Origin: Actinoplanes xinjiangensis
GTDB taxonomy: Bacteria; Actinomycetota; Actinomycetes; Mycobacteriales; Micromonosporaceae
Assembly (NCBI RefSeq): GCF_003148685.1
Contig: NZ_QGGR01000004.1
Location: 522,182-586,181, forward strand
Length of the DNA: 64,000 nt
Reading direction: 5' to 3'
In this document: positions 1 to 9,020 of the stretch, piece by piece
Layout of the letters: every line of letters starts with the position of its first letter
How positions within the stretch are numbered: position 1 is the stretch's first letter
Notes under the pieces: model-generated
Databases searched by the model: none
Told to the model about the DNA's origin: nothing
The model's input: only the letters and a program-made list of their open reading frames with translations
Program-made: the position numbers and the translations under genes

Positions 1-351
1 CGATGAGCGGCCGGAGACCCGGCCCTACGGCGGGACCGGGCAACCGGAGCCACGCCACCCGGCCTGACCGGCCGGGTAGCAGCGGCACGTGGCCGGGAGC
101 AGGGTCACGCCATTCGGCCTGACCGGCCGGGTGGCAGCGGCACATGGCGGGGAGCAGGGTCATGCCATTCGGTCTGACCGGCCGGGTGGCAGCGGCGCGT
201 GGCGGGGAGCAGGGTCACGCCATTCGGTCTGACCCGCCGTATCAGCCCGGCGGCCGCGGTGTGGTCCGGACCCCCGGGAAACGTCGCGGGGTAGCTCCGG
301 GACGGGGTGGCCGCGGTCGGGGGGCGGCCTGGCTCGTACCGGATGAGGGGT
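1..351. repeat. Left-edge intergenic stretch with 55-bp tandem repeat
   Basis: No credible gene is seen in this stretch. Positions 61-225 hold three near-identical tandem copies of a 55-bp unit, starting at 61, 116 and 171, with partial copies on both sides (about 50-60 and 226-235). Each unit begins GGCCTGACCGGCCGGGT or GGTCTGACCGGCCGGGT and ends GCCATTC; copies differ by a few substitutions. The CCGGCCGG-like core of each unit is self-complementary. The window edge may cut a longer array. Confidence 0.8.
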
Positions 352-1059
352 CTAATTCGGGCTGGCCGGCCGCGCCAGATCGGAGAGCGGGACCGGCACC
401 GCCCGGACCCGGGCCAGCAGGCCCGCCTCGCGGGTGAGGATGCGCAGCTCGGTGCGCAGCCGCCCCGCGGTGTCCGGCGTGGCCAGCAGCATCTGCCGCT
501 CCTCGACGGTCAGCTGGGCGGTCGCCGCGATCAGGTGCGACAGGACGGTCGGGTCGTCGGGCACCTGCTCGAGGACCTCGCTGTTGGGCCGCAGCAGCTC
601 CAGATAGGTGCGGAACGCGGCCAGCACGCGCGGGGCCAGCACCTGGGCGGTCGCGTTGGGCTCGTCGTCCTCGGGCAGCCACTGGACGTGTGCCGTCAGG
701 TACGGCTCGGCGCCCTGCTCGACGCTGAGGACGGTGAAACGGCGGCGGCCGACGGTCATGATGTCGAAGCGGCCGTCCGGCAGCTCGGTGACGTGCCGCA
801 ACTCGGCGGTGCAGCCGACGTCGTAGAGGTCGGCGGCGACGACCGCGGGTGCGGGGGAGGTGCTGTCCTCTCCCAGGTCGGGCGCGACCTCGGTGCCATG
901 CCTGAGAGTGACCACGCCGAACTCATGCGGTGTCCCCTCGGACTTGGCCACCAGCTCACGAACGAGGGTGCGGTAACGCTCCTCGAAGATGTGCAGGGGC
1001 AGCACCAGACCGGGAAAGAGCACCGTGCTCAGCGGGAACACCGGCAGCCGATCGCTCAC
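352..1059 (-). CDS. LON peptidase substrate-binding domain protein
   Basis: A 235-residue protein matching the stand-alone N-terminal (substrate-binding) domain of Lon proteases. The opening motif FPLSTVLFPGLVLPLHIFE is typical. No ATPase or Ser-Lys protease domain follows, so it cannot be a complete Lon protease. The GTG start at 1059 lies 6 bases after a TAGGCT -10 box (1066-1071, minus strand), so translation is probably leaderless. It sits divergent from hisD. Such solo domains are common in actinobacteria and their role is not established; a role in substrate binding or protein quality control is only inferred. Confidence 0.9.
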   Translation of the reverse strand: MSDRLPVFPLSTVLFPGLVLPLHIFEERYRTLVRELVAKSEGTPHEFGVVTLRHGTEVAPDLGEDSTSPAPAVVAADLYDVGCTAELRHVTELPDGRFDIMTVGRRRFTVLSVEQGAEPYLTAHVQWLPEDDEPNATAQVLAPRVLAAFRTYLELLRPNSEVLEQVPDDPTVLSHLIAATAQLTVEERQMLLATPDTAGRLRTELRILTREAGLLARVRAVPVPLSDLARPASPN

Positions 1060-1155
1060 GCTCTCAGCCTAGTCCGCGAGCGACCATGGTCAACCCGCTG
1101 ACATCCCAACGCCTGGGCCGGGCACTCGCGGCGGAAACCCGATTGGGCGGCCGCA

Positions 1156-1161
1156 TAGACT
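1156..1161 (+). promoter_or_regulatory. -10 element of the his operon (leaderless hisD)
   Basis: TAGACT lies 6 bases before the GTG start of hisD. This spacing puts transcription start at or very near the start codon, so no Shine-Dalgarno site is expected and none is seen. Confidence 0.65.
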
Positions 1162-1167
1162 GGCCGG

Positions 1168-2475
1168 GTGCTGAATCGGATCGACCTGCGCGGCTCCCAC
1201 CGTGACCCGCGCGGACTGCTGCCCCGTGCCCAGCTCGACGTCTCCACGGCCGTCGAGCGGATCCGCCCGGTCGTCGAGGCGGTCCATGAGCATGGGTTCA
1301 GTGCGATCCGGGAGGCGACCGAGCGGTTCGACGGCGTCACCCTGGAGCGCCTGCGGGTGCCGGCCGAGGCGATCGCCGCGGCTGTCGAGGCGCTCGAGGC
1401 GGATGTGCGCGCCGCCCTGCTCGAGGTGATCAGGCGGGCCCGCAAGGTGCACGCCGACCAGCGCCGCACCGACGTGACGACCCAGGTGGTCGACGGCGGC
1501 ACGGTGACCGAGCGCTGGGTGCCGGTGCGCCGGGTCGGGCTCTACGTGCCGGGCGGCCTGGCCGTCTACCCGTCGACCGTGGTGATGAACGTGGTGCCCG
1601 CTCAGGAGGCCGGTGTGGAGGGCCTGGTGGTGGCGTCGCCGCCGCAGGCGTCCAACAACGGCCTGCCGGACGCACGGGTGCTGGCCGCGTGTGCGCTGCT
1701 GGGTGTGACCGAGGTCTACGCCGTCGGCGGCGCGCAGGCGATCGCGATGCTGGGCTACGGGTCCGACGGGGTGGACGAGGGCGACCGGTGCGAGCCGGTC
1801 GACGTGATCACCGGGCCGGGCAACATCTGGGTGACCGCGGCCAAGCGGCTGCTCCAGGGCCGTGTCGGGATCGACGCCGAGGCCGGCCCGACCGAGATCG
1901 CGATCCTGGCCGACGACACCGCCGACGCGCGGCACGTCGCCGCCGACCTGATCAGTCAGGCCGAGCACGACCCGCTGGCCGCGAGTGTGCTGGTCACGCC
2001 GTCGCTCGCGCTCGCCGACGCGGTCGAGGCCGAGCTGGCCGAGCAGGTCGCGGCGACCAAGCACACCGAGCGGGTGCGCACCTCGCTGACCGGGGAGCAG
2101 TCCGGCATCGTGCTGGTCGACGACCTGGAGCAGGGGCTGCGGGTGGTCGACGAGTATGCCGCGGAGCACCTGGAGATCCAGACCCGGGACGCACGGGAGT
2201 GGGCCATGCGGGTCCGCAACGCCGGTGCGATCTTCGTGGGGGCGTGGGCGCCGGTGTCGCTGGGCGACTACGCGGCCGGGTCCAACCACGTGCTGCCGAC
2301 GGCCGGCTGTGCCCGGCACTCGTCCGGGTTGTCGGTGCAGTCGTTCCTGCGGGGCATCCACGTCGTGGAGTACACCGAGGAGGCGCTGCGCGACGTCGCG
2401 GGCCACGTGGTCGCCCTGGCGAACGCCGAAGACCTGCCCGCGCACGGTGACGCGGTGAAGGTCAGGTTCGCGTGA
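1168..2475 (+). CDS. hisD: Histidinol dehydrogenase
   Basis: Catalyses the last two steps of histidine synthesis, the NAD- and Zn-dependent oxidation of L-histidinol to L-histidine. The 435-residue length is normal. The [16 protein letters not shown] signature lies near residue 214, the catalytic Glu-His pair is in [10 protein letters not shown] near residue 330, and SNHVLPT near 371 carries a conserved His. The GTG start is chosen because the TAGACT box sits 6 bases upstream. It is first gene of the his operon; its stop overlaps the hisC GTG start by 4 bases, suggesting translational coupling. Confidence 0.97.
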   Translation: MLNRIDLRGSHRDPRGLLPRAQLDVSTAVERIRPVVEAVHEHGFSAIREATERFDGVTLERLRVPAEAIAAAVEALEADVRAALLEVIRRARKVHADQRRTDVTTQVVDGGTVTERWVPVRRVGLYVPGGLAVYPSTVVMNVVPAQEAGVEGLVVASPPQASNNGLPDARVLAACALLGVTEVYAVGGAQAIAMLGYGSDGVDEGDRCEPVDVITGPGNIWVTAAKRLLQGRVGIDAEAGPTEIAILADDTADARHVAADLISQAEHDPLAASVLVTPSLALADAVEAELAEQVAATKHTERVRTSLTGEQSGIVLVDDLEQGLRVVDEYAAEHLEIQTRDAREWAMRVRNAGAIFVGAWAPVSLGDYAAGSNHVLPTAGCARHSSGLSVQSFLRGIHVVEYTEEALRDVAGHVVALANAEDLPAHGDAVKVRFA

Positions 2476-3545
2476 CGACCATCGACGAGCTTCCCATCCG
2501 GGACGACCTGCGGGGGCAGACACCCTATGGGGCTCCGCAACTGGACGTCGCGGTCCGGCTGAACACGAACGAGCACGCCTTCGCGGTCCCGCAGCCGGTG
2601 ATCGAGGAGATGCGCAAGCGGCTCGACGCCGAGCTGGCCGACCTCAACCGCTACCCCGACCGGGACGCGGTGGGGCTGCGTACCGATCTGGCCGCCTACC
2701 TGGGCCACGGCCTCGGGTTCGCGTCGGTCTGGGCGGCCAACGGGTCTAACGAGGTGCAGCAGCAGCTGCTCCAGGCGTTCGGCGGCCCGGGGCGGACGGC
2801 GCTCGGGTTCGGCCCGTCCTACTCGATGCACCCGCTGCTCGCCGCCGGCACCGGCACCCGCTGGATCGGTGCGCTGCGTGACCCCGACTTCGGGCTGCGG
2901 GCCGACGCGGCGGTCGCCGAGATCCACCGGCACGACCCCGACCTGGTCTTCCTCTGCTCGCCGAACAACCCGACCGGCACCGCGCTGGACCCGGCGGTGA
3001 TCGACGCGGTCCTCGGTGCGGCGCGCGGCATGGTGCTGGTCGACGAGGCCTACTTCGAGTATGCGCGGACCGGCACCCGCAGCGCGATCGAGCTGCTGCC
3101 CGGCCACCCGCGGCTGGTGGTGACCCGGACGATGAGCAAGGCGTTCGGCTTCGCCGGCGGCCGGTTGGGCTACTTCGCCGCCGATCCGGCCGTCGTCGAC
3201 GCGGTCCAGCTGGTCCGCCTGCCGTATCACCTGAGTGCGCTCACCCAGGCGGCGGCGCGGGCCGCGGTCGCGCAGAGCGCCGCGCTGCTGGCCACGGTCG
3301 AGCAGATCAAGGTGCAGCGTGACCGGATCGTCTCCGTTCTCCGTGACCGGGGGGTCGCGGTCGCGGACAGCGACGCCAATTTCGTGCTGTTCCGCACCGG
3401 TGACGATCAGAAAGCCGCCTGGCAGGCGTTCCTGGACCGGGGCGTCCTCATCCGCGATGTCGGCCTGAGCGGCTGGCTGCGGGTCACCGCCGGCACCGAA
3501 ACCGAGACCACCGCCTTCCTGAACGCCGCCGAGGAGATCCTGTGA
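2472..3545 (+). CDS. hisC: Histidinol-phosphate aminotransferase
   Basis: A PLP-dependent fold-type I aminotransferase that converts imidazole-acetol phosphate and glutamate to histidinol phosphate and 2-oxoglutarate. The 357-residue length fits. The PLP lysine is in [15 protein letters not shown] (about K223), and the SPNNPTGT and DEAYFEY motifs of the family are present. It starts in a GTGA overlap with hisD and ends in a GTGA overlap with hisB, so the three genes are probably translated in a coupled way. Confidence 0.97.
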   Translation: MTTIDELPIRDDLRGQTPYGAPQLDVAVRLNTNEHAFAVPQPVIEEMRKRLDAELADLNRYPDRDAVGLRTDLAAYLGHGLGFASVWAANGSNEVQQQLLQAFGGPGRTALGFGPSYSMHPLLAAGTGTRWIGALRDPDFGLRADAAVAEIHRHDPDLVFLCSPNNPTGTALDPAVIDAVLGAARGMVLVDEAYFEYARTGTRSAIELLPGHPRLVVTRTMSKAFGFAGGRLGYFAADPAVVDAVQLVRLPYHLSALTQAAARAAVAQSAALLATVEQIKVQRDRIVSVLRDRGVAVADSDANFVLFRTGDDQKAAWQAFLDRGVLIRDVGLSGWLRVTAGTETETTAFLNAAEEIL

Positions 3546-4153
3546 GTCGTGTAGGACGCATCGATCGCGTCACCAACGAGACCAAGGTGCTCGTCGAGAT
3601 CGACCTCGACGGCACCGGCAAGGGTGACCTGCACACCGGGGTCGGGTTCTACGACCACATGCTCAACCAGCTCGCCAAGCACGGCGGGTTCGACCTGACC
3701 GTGCGCACCGAGGGCGATCTGGAGATCGACTCGCACCACACCATCGAGGACACCGCGATCGCGCTCGGCGAGGCGTTCGCCCAGGCGCTCGGCGACAAGC
3801 GGGGCATCCGGCGGTACGGTTCGGCCACCATCCCGATGGACGAGGTGCTGGTCCGGGCGGCCGTGGACCTGTCCGGCCGGGCCTACGTGGTGCACGACGA
3901 GCCGCTGCTCGTGCCGTACATCGGGCCGGTCTACGCGACCAGCATGACCCGGCACATCTTCGAGGCGTTCGGCCACGCGGCCAAGGTCACCCTGCACGTG
4001 GACGTGCTGCGGGCCAGCCGTCCGGGCGGCCACCCGGACGCGCACCACGTGGTGGAGGCCCAGTTCAAGGCGTTCTCCCGGGCGCTGCGCGAGGCTGTCG
4101 AGATCGACCCCCGTAACGCCGGCGCCCTGCCGTCGACCAAGGGGGTGCTGTGA
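3542..4153 (+). CDS. hisB: Imidazoleglycerol-phosphate dehydratase
   Basis: Dehydrates imidazoleglycerol phosphate to imidazole-acetol phosphate. At 203 residues it is the stand-alone dehydratase, without the N-terminal histidinol-phosphatase domain of enterobacterial HisB. The metal-binding His-rich motifs [20 protein letters not shown] and DSHHTIED are present in the first 70 residues, and a second [11 protein letters not shown] copy lies near residue 165. It overlaps hisC at its start and the small membrane gene at its stop (GTGA in both cases). Confidence 0.97.
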   Translation: MSRVGRIDRVTNETKVLVEIDLDGTGKGDLHTGVGFYDHMLNQLAKHGGFDLTVRTEGDLEIDSHHTIEDTAIALGEAFAQALGDKRGIRRYGSATIPMDEVLVRAAVDLSGRAYVVHDEPLLVPYIGPVYATSMTRHIFEAFGHAAKVTLHVDVLRASRPGGHPDAHHVVEAQFKAFSRALREAVEIDPRNAGALPSTKGVL

Positions 4154-4308
4154 TCTCCCTGGTGCTGTTCGCGCTGGCCGGCATCCTGGTCGGCGGGGTG
4201 GTCCAGCTCGTCAGGTCGGACGCCACGAAGTTCAGTGTCGGGCTCACCGCGGTGCTGGCCCTGCTGGCGGCCGCGGGCGGGTTCGCCTGGTGGCCGGGGG
4301 AGGCCTGA
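4150..4308 (+). CDS. 52-residue membrane protein inside the his operon
   Basis: A short gene that is easily missed. A GTG at 4150 overlaps the hisB stop as GTGA, and its TGA stop at 4306-4308 overlaps the hisH ATG. The product is about 52 residues with two hydrophobic helices (near residues 2-20 and 30-48) joined by a short polar turn containing VRSDATKFS. It ends in the acidic tail WWPGEA. The third codon positions are strongly GC-rich as in the neighbours, and the exact overlap on both sides argues for real translation. No function is recognised. Confidence 0.75.
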   Translation: MISLVLFALAGILVGGVVQLVRSDATKFSVGLTAVLALLAAAGGFAWWPGEA

Positions 4309-4925
4309 TGACCGCGGACGTCGTGATCCTCGACTACGGTTCGGGAAACCTGCGCTCGGCGGAACGGGCGGTGGCCCGTACCGGTGTGGACGTGACCGTG
4401 ACCAGTGACCTGTCGGTGGCCGCGGCCGCGGACGGGCTGGTGGTGCCCGGTGTCGGTGCCTACGCGGCGTGCATGGCCGGGATCGAGGCGCTGGGTGCCG
4501 GCCCGGTGATCGCGGAGCGGGTGGCGGCCGGTAAGCCGGTCCTGGGCATCTGTGTCGGCATGCAGATCCTCTTCGAGTCGGGCGTGGAGCACGGGGTGGA
4601 GACCAAGGGTCTCGGCCTGCTGCCCGGCTCGGTGACGAAGCTGTCCGCCGGCCGGATTCCGCACATGGGGTGGAACACGGTCGACGTGCCGGCCGGGTCA
4701 CGGCTTCTCGCCGGACTCGACGCCGAGGCCCGGTTCTACTTCGTCCACTCGTACGCCGCCCAGGATCTTGATCTTCTGAAGGGTGCCCGGGTGACCACCG
4801 CGTCGCACGACCTGCCGTTCGCGGCCGTGGTCGAGGCCGGCGCGCTGAGCGCCGCCCAGTTCCACCCGGAGAAGTCGGCGGACTCGGGCTACCGGCTGCT
4901 CAGGAACTGGGTCGCGACGCTGTGA
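4308..4925 (+). CDS. hisH: Imidazole glycerol phosphate synthase, glutaminase subunit
   Basis: The class I glutamine amidotransferase subunit that feeds ammonia to HisF. The catalytic Cys lies in LGICVGMQILFE (about C83), and the His-Glu pair in QFHPEKSADSGYRLL near residue 186. The start is the ATG at 4308, which overlaps the stop of the upstream 52-residue gene; an in-frame GTG further up would push the protein into that gene and is not preferred. At 205 residues it has the usual length. Its partner hisF is separated from it here by about 2.9 kb. Confidence 0.96.
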   Translation: MTADVVILDYGSGNLRSAERAVARTGVDVTVTSDLSVAAAADGLVVPGVGAYAACMAGIEALGAGPVIAERVAAGKPVLGICVGMQILFESGVEHGVETKGLGLLPGSVTKLSAGRIPHMGWNTVDVPAGSRLLAGLDAEARFYFVHSYAAQDLDLLKGARVTTASHDLPFAAVVEAGALSAAQFHPEKSADSGYRLLRNWVATL

Positions 4926-5239
4926 GCAAGGAACGCGCGAAACGGCGGGCCGAGCGGCTCGCCGTTCTCGAACGGGACAAGGCCGTCCGGGCCCGCCGGA
5001 CGGTCCGCCGGGAGCGCCGCCGCTCCTTCCTCCGTGGTCTGAAACCGCGTTTCGGCCGGGACGGGCGGCTCTATCACCGCAGCCGCCGGCAGCGCATCGG
5101 CATCGTGGTCGTCACCCTGCTGGCCATCGCCGCGGTGTGGACGCTCATCCCCGACCTGCCTCTTCGCATCATCCTCACCGCCATGCTCGTTCTCGCTGTG
5201 CCGGCCCTCGTCGTCGTGGTGCTCGGCCGCCGTGCCTGA
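4922..5239 (+). CDS. Small basic membrane protein in the his operon
   Basis: A 105-residue protein that overlaps hisH by GTGA and ends 21 bases before priA, so it belongs to the operon. The first 60 residues are extremely rich in Arg and Lys (for example RAKRRAERLAVLERDKAVRA). Two hydrophobic helices follow (about 60-75 and 82-101). The topology suggests a cationic cytoplasmic head on a two-helix membrane anchor. No family is recognised; ribosome, nucleic acid or anionic lipid contact is only a guess from charge. Confidence 0.85.
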   Translation: MSKERAKRRAERLAVLERDKAVRARRTVRRERRRSFLRGLKPRFGRDGRLYHRSRRQRIGIVVVTLLAIAAVWTLIPDLPLRIILTAMLVLAVPALVVVVLGRRA

Positions 5240-5260
5240 AGGTCTCTTAGGGAGAAACAC

Positions 5261-5980
5261 GTGACCCTCGAATTGCTGCCCGCCGTCGACGTCGCCGACG
5301 GCCAGGCCGTCCGCCTGGTGCAGGGCGCCGCCGGTTCGGAAACCGCCTACGGCGACCCCTTGGAGGCCGCGCTGGCCTGGCAGAACGACGGCGCCGAGTG
5401 GATCCACCTGGTCGACCTGGACGCCGCGTTCGGCAAGGGCTCCAACGCCGAACTGCTGGCCGAGGTGGTGCGCCGCCTCGACGTCAAGGTGGAGCTGTCC
5501 GGCGGCATCCGCGACGACGCGTCGCTGACCCGGGCGCTGGCCACCGGTGCCCAGCGGGTCAACATCGGCACCGCCGCCCTGGAGGACCCGGAGTGGTGCG
5601 ACCGGATCTGCGGTGAGTACGGCGACCGCGTCGCGATCGGCCTCGACGTGCGCGGCCGTACCCTGTCGGCCCGCGGCTGGACCCGGGACGGCGGCGACCT
5701 GTACGAGGTGCTGGCCCGGCTCGACAAGGCGGGTGCGTCCCGTTACGTCGTCACCGACATCACCAAGGACGGCACCATGCGCGGCCCGAACCTGGACCTG
5801 CTGCGGGAGGTGTGCGCCGCCACCGACAAGCCGATCATCGCGAGCGGTGGTGTCTCCACGCTCGACGATCTGCGTGCCCTGGCGACGCTGGAGCCGGTCG
5901 GGGTGGAGGGTGTCATCGCGGGTAAGGCGCTCTATGCGGGCGCGTTCACCGTACGAGAAGCTCTTGCCGTTCTCGGTTGA
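5261..5980 (+). CDS. priA: Bifunctional phosphoribosyl isomerase (HisA/TrpF)
   Basis: A 239-residue TIM-barrel isomerase. It opens with [20 protein letters not shown] and carries the second catalytic Asp in [14 protein letters not shown]. The motif [10 protein letters not shown] near residues 137-145 holds the Arg and Trp that, in characterised actinobacterial PriA enzymes, allow action on both ProFAR (histidine) and phosphoribosylanthranilate (tryptophan). No separate trpF is seen with the trp genes in this window, which supports the dual role. AGGGAGAA lies just upstream of the GTG start. The 3' end overlaps the convergent lysR gene by 35 bases. Confidence 0.93.
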   Translation: MTLELLPAVDVADGQAVRLVQGAAGSETAYGDPLEAALAWQNDGAEWIHLVDLDAAFGKGSNAELLAEVVRRLDVKVELSGGIRDDASLTRALATGAQRVNIGTAALEDPEWCDRICGEYGDRVAIGLDVRGRTLSARGWTRDGGDLYEVLARLDKAGASRYVVTDITKDGTMRGPNLDLLREVCAATDKPIIASGGVSTLDDLRALATLEPVGVEGVIAGKALYAGAFTVREALAVLG

Positions 5981-6854
5981 GTTTCCACGCCTCACGTAGT
6001 GCCTGTTCGGCGGCCCGGATCGCGGGCCGGGCCGCCGCCGAGTCACGCCAGGCGAGAACCACCCGGCGGGTAGGTGTCGGATTTATCCGGACCGCCCGCG
6101 TGCCCGGCGGAAGCTCCGCGCGAGCCAGCCGGGGAATGAGCCCTACGCCCAGCCCGGCCGCGATCAGGGTCAGCTGGGTCTCGAACTCGCCGACCTGAAA
6201 GTCCGGGATCACGCCCGGCAGGCTGCGGATCAGATATTCGTAGCAGACGTCGCCGGCCCGGACGCCGATCCAGCGCTCGTGCCGGGCGTCCTCCAGCGTG
6301 GCCTCCCCGATCAGCCGGTGGCCGCTGGGCACGATCAGATCGGCGTGGTCCTCTCCGAGAGTGGCCTTGCTGACACCGTCCGGGTAGCGCAGCGCTACCT
6401 CCGGCCAGTCGTCGAGCACGGCCAGGTCGACGTGACCGCGGCGCAGCATCTCCACGCCCTCGTGCGGGTTGACCTCGATCACGCTGATGCTCAGGCCGGG
6501 GTGGTCGGCGGTCAGGGTGCGCAGCGCGTGCGGCAGCAGGGCCCGGCATGCGGTCGCGAAGGTGGAGACGGTGAGCCGCCCGGTGACCGTGTCGCGGTGC
6601 GCGGCGAGCGCCGCCTCGGCCTCGTCGAGGCTGGTCAGCACCCGCTCGGCATGGTCGGCGAGGAGCCGGCCGGCTTCGGTGAGCCGCAGCCGGCGGCCGT
6701 CCTTCTCCACCAGGCTGGAGCCGGTCTCGCGCTCCAGCTTGCCGATCTGCTGGGAGATGGCGGACGGTGTGCAGTGCAGCGCCTGCCCGGCGGCGAGCAC
6801 CGTGCCGTAGCTGGCCACGGCGTGCAGCGCCCGCAGTCTCCCCAGGTCAATCAT
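5946..6854 (-). CDS. LysR-family transcriptional regulator
   Basis: A 302-residue LysR regulator with an N-terminal winged helix-turn-helix ([20 protein letters not shown]) and a C-terminal periplasmic-binding-like effector domain. It is divergent from eamA, the classic arrangement for a LysR protein controlling its neighbour. The ATG start lies 6 bases after a TAGCAT -10 box that is part of a perfect 8-bp-arm palindrome, so autoregulation is likely. The C-terminal coding sequence runs 35 bases into priA on the other strand. The effector is unknown; an amino acid or metabolite exported by EamA is the obvious guess. Confidence 0.93.
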   Translation of the reverse strand: MIDLGRLRALHAVASYGTVLAAGQALHCTPSAISQQIGKLERETGSSLVEKDGRRLRLTEAGRLLADHAERVLTSLDEAEAALAAHRDTVTGRLTVSTFATACRALLPHALRTLTADHPGLSISVIEVNPHEGVEMLRRGHVDLAVLDDWPEVALRYPDGVSKATLGEDHADLIVPSGHRLIGEATLEDARHERWIGVRAGDVCYEYLIRSLPGVIPDFQVGEFETQLTLIAAGLGVGLIPRLARAELPPGTRAVRINPTPTRRVVLAWRDSAAARPAIRAAEQALREAWKLNRERQELLVR

Positions 6855-6870
6855 GTAGCGATGCTACATG
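6852..6870. promoter_or_regulatory. Palindrome over the lysR start and -10 element
   Basis: CATGTAGC, then GAT, then GCTACATG: a perfect inverted repeat with 8-bp arms. It covers the lysR start codon and the TAGCAT -10 box (6861-6866, minus strand). Its position fits an autoregulatory LysR operator in the lysR-eamA intergenic region. Assignment to this regulator is inference. Confidence 0.6.
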
Positions 6871-6927
6871 CTGGGTTCAGATCATTTTGCTGGTGCTTAA
6901 CTGTCGCCCCGCGCGAGGCTGGACCCC

Positions 6928-7812
6928 ATGAGAGCTCGTGACCTGGCTCTGGCGGTCGCCGTGGCGGCCGTCTGGGGTTTCAACTTCGTCGTCATCCACG
7001 TCGGGCTGGACGCCTTCCCGCCGCTGTTGTTCTCGGCTCTCCGGTTCGCCCTGGCCGCCTTCCCGGCCCTGCTCCTCGTCGGCCGCCCCCAGGTGCCGTG
7101 GCGCTGGGTGATCGCGGTCGCGCTGGTCCTCGCCGTCACCAAGTTCAGCCTGCTCTTCATCGGGATGGAGGCGGGCATGCCGGCCGGGCTCAGCTCCCTG
7201 GTCCTCCAGAGTCAGGCGGTGTTCACCATGCTGTTCGCGGTGCTCCTGCTACGCGAGCGGCCGCGCCCGGTGCAACTGGCCGGCCTGGGCGTCGCGGCCG
7301 CCGGCGTCGCGCTCGTGGCCGCCCGCACGACCGCACCGCTGCCCGCGTTCCTGCTGGTCGTCGGCGCGGCCGCGGCCTGGGGGCTGTCCAATGTCGCCAC
7401 CCGCAAGGCGTCCCCGCCGGACTCGCTGCGCTTCATGGTCTGGGTCAGCGCGGTGGCCACCGGCCCGCTCGTCGTGCTCACCCTGATCGTCGACGGCCCG
7501 GCGGCCGACCTCGCCGCGCTGCGCGCGATCAGCACCCCGGCGGTGCTGTCGCTGATCTACATCGCGCTGGTCTCCACCCTCGCCGGCTTCGCCGCCTGGG
7601 GCTTTCTCCTGAAGAGGTACGGCGCGGCGACCGTCGCCCCCTTCTCGATGCTCGTCCCCTTCTTCGGCATCGCCTCGGCGGCCCTCTTCCTCGGCGAGCC
7701 GGTGCACCCGGTCGAGGTGGCCGGCGGTGTCCTGGTGGTCGGCGGGGTGCTTCTGGGATTGGTCGGGCCCCGGCCGGTCGTCACGAAGGAACTGGCTAGG
7801 GTTGGGGCATGA
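6928..7812 (+). CDS. eamA: EamA-family exporter
   Basis: A 294-residue drug/metabolite-transporter-superfamily protein made of two EamA repeats with about ten hydrophobic helices. The opening [19 protein letters not shown] and the [19 protein letters not shown] region resemble Escherichia coli EamA (YdeD), known for exporting O-acetylserine and cysteine; substrate here is not proven. A TTAACT element lies about 25 bases upstream of the ATG. The stop overlaps the hisF start (ATGA), so hisF translation is coupled to this transporter. The gene pair interrupts the usual priA-hisF order. Confidence 0.88.
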   Translation: MRARDLALAVAVAAVWGFNFVVIHVGLDAFPPLLFSALRFALAAFPALLLVGRPQVPWRWVIAVALVLAVTKFSLLFIGMEAGMPAGLSSLVLQSQAVFTMLFAVLLLRERPRPVQLAGLGVAAAGVALVAARTTAPLPAFLLVVGAAAAWGLSNVATRKASPPDSLRFMVWVSAVATGPLVVLTLIVDGPAADLAALRAISTPAVLSLIYIALVSTLAGFAAWGFLLKRYGAATVAPFSMLVPFFGIASAALFLGEPVHPVEVAGGVLVVGGVLLGLVGPRPVVTKELARVGA

Positions 7813-8570
7813 CGGTCGCGGTGCGTGTGATTCCCTGTCTGGACGTGGACGCCGGCCGGGTGGTGAAGGGTGTCAACTTCGTCGACCTGCGTGACGCCGG
7901 CGACCCGGTCGAGCTGGCCGCCGCCTACGACGCGGCCGGTGCCGACGAGCTGACCTTCCTCGACGTGACCGCCTCCTCCGACGACCGCGGCACCATGCTC
8001 GACGTGGTCCGCCGGACCGCCGAGACCGTGTTCATCCCGCTCACCGTCGGCGGGGGCGTCCGCTCGCCGGAGAATGTGGACGTGCTGCTGCGGGCCGGCG
8101 CCGACAAGGTGGGCGTCAACACGGCGGCCATCGCCCGTCCCGAGCTGATCCGCGAGATCGCCGAGCGGTTCGGCAACCAGGTCCTCGTGCTGTCGCTGGA
8201 TGTGCGGCGCTCCGCGGAGCAGCCGAGCGGCTGGGAGGTCACCACGCACGGCGGCCGCCGCAGCGCCGGGCTAGACGCCATCGAGTGGGCGTCCCGGGTG
8301 GCGGAGCTCGGTGCGGGGGAGATCCTGCTGAATTCGATGGACGCCGACGGCACCAAGGCCGGTTTCGATCTCGATCTGATCCGGGCGGTGCGGGCGGTCG
8401 TCGACATCCCGGTGATCGCCAGTGGCGGGGCCGGGGTGGTCGGGCACTTCCCGCCGGCCGTCGAGGCGGGGGCGGACGCCGTGCTGGCGGCCAGTGTCTT
8501 CCACTTCGGTGACCTGACCATCGGCGAGGTCAAGGACAGTCTGCGCGAGGCCGGCAACCCGGTCCGTTAA
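7809..8570 (+). CDS. hisF: Imidazole glycerol phosphate synthase, cyclase subunit
   Basis: The TIM-barrel cyclase that combines ammonia from HisH with PRFAR to make imidazole glycerol phosphate and AICAR. The catalytic Asp is in [15 protein letters not shown] near the N-terminus and the second in LSLDVRR near residue 130. The 253-residue length is typical. Its ATG overlaps the eamA stop, and I see no separate promoter within eamA's end. Its TAA stop interlocks with the stop of the convergent downstream gene. Confidence 0.97.
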   Translation: MTVAVRVIPCLDVDAGRVVKGVNFVDLRDAGDPVELAAAYDAAGADELTFLDVTASSDDRGTMLDVVRRTAETVFIPLTVGGGVRSPENVDVLLRAGADKVGVNTAAIARPELIREIAERFGNQVLVLSLDVRRSAEQPSGWEVTTHGGRRSAGLDAIEWASRVAELGAGEILLNSMDADGTKAGFDLDLIRAVRAVVDIPVIASGGAGVVGHFPPAVEAGADAVLAASVFHFGDLTIGEVKDSLREAGNPVR

Positions 8571-8995
8571 CGGCCGTCGGCCAGCCGCAGGCTGTATTCA
8601 CGGACGGCGGAGTTGTAGGTCTGCTCGTCCAGCGACCAATCCGCGTCGCCTGGCTCGGCCATCCGATTGAGCTGGGTCTGGAGGGTCATCACCGCCGACG
8701 ACAGGCCGCTGAACGGGCGGGTCCGCCAGAGCTGCTCACCCGGCGGGGCGACCTGGATCATGTCGTCGTCCACGGCGATCAGCCCGGCACCGGCCAACCG
8801 GCGCACCGACTCCTCGAGCTCGGCCCGCTCCGGCACGCTGTGGTGCAGGAAATCGGCGGCCGCCAGCAGGTCGGCCAGGGTCGCGCCGGTCACCGGCAGC
8901 GCGGCGTGCAGTGCCCGGTCGCGCTCCAGGCGCTCGGCGATGACCGCGGAGACGAAGATCCATGCGTCGTTCCAGTTCCAGCCACCGGCCCCCAT
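8567..8995 (-). CDS. Hypothetical protein, 142 residues
   Basis: Unrecognised protein. The start is placed at the ATG at 8995 because codons upstream of it lose the strong third-position GC bias and would run into the next gene; the product then begins [20 protein letters not shown] segment with [29 protein letters not shown] and [20 protein letters not shown] looks like a small winged-helix-type fold, but this is only an impression. Its stop interlocks with that of hisF, so the two genes are convergent with no spacer. Confidence 0.75.
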   Translation of the reverse strand: MGAGGWNWNDAWIFVSAVIAERLERDRALHAALPVTGATLADLLAAADFLHHSVPERAELEESVRRLAGAGLIAVDDDMIQVAPPGEQLWRTRPFSGLSSAVMTLQTQLNRMAEPGDADWSLDEQTYNSAVREYSLRLADGR

Positions 8996-9020
8996 GTCGC
9001 AATGATGCCGTGCGGTGGCG

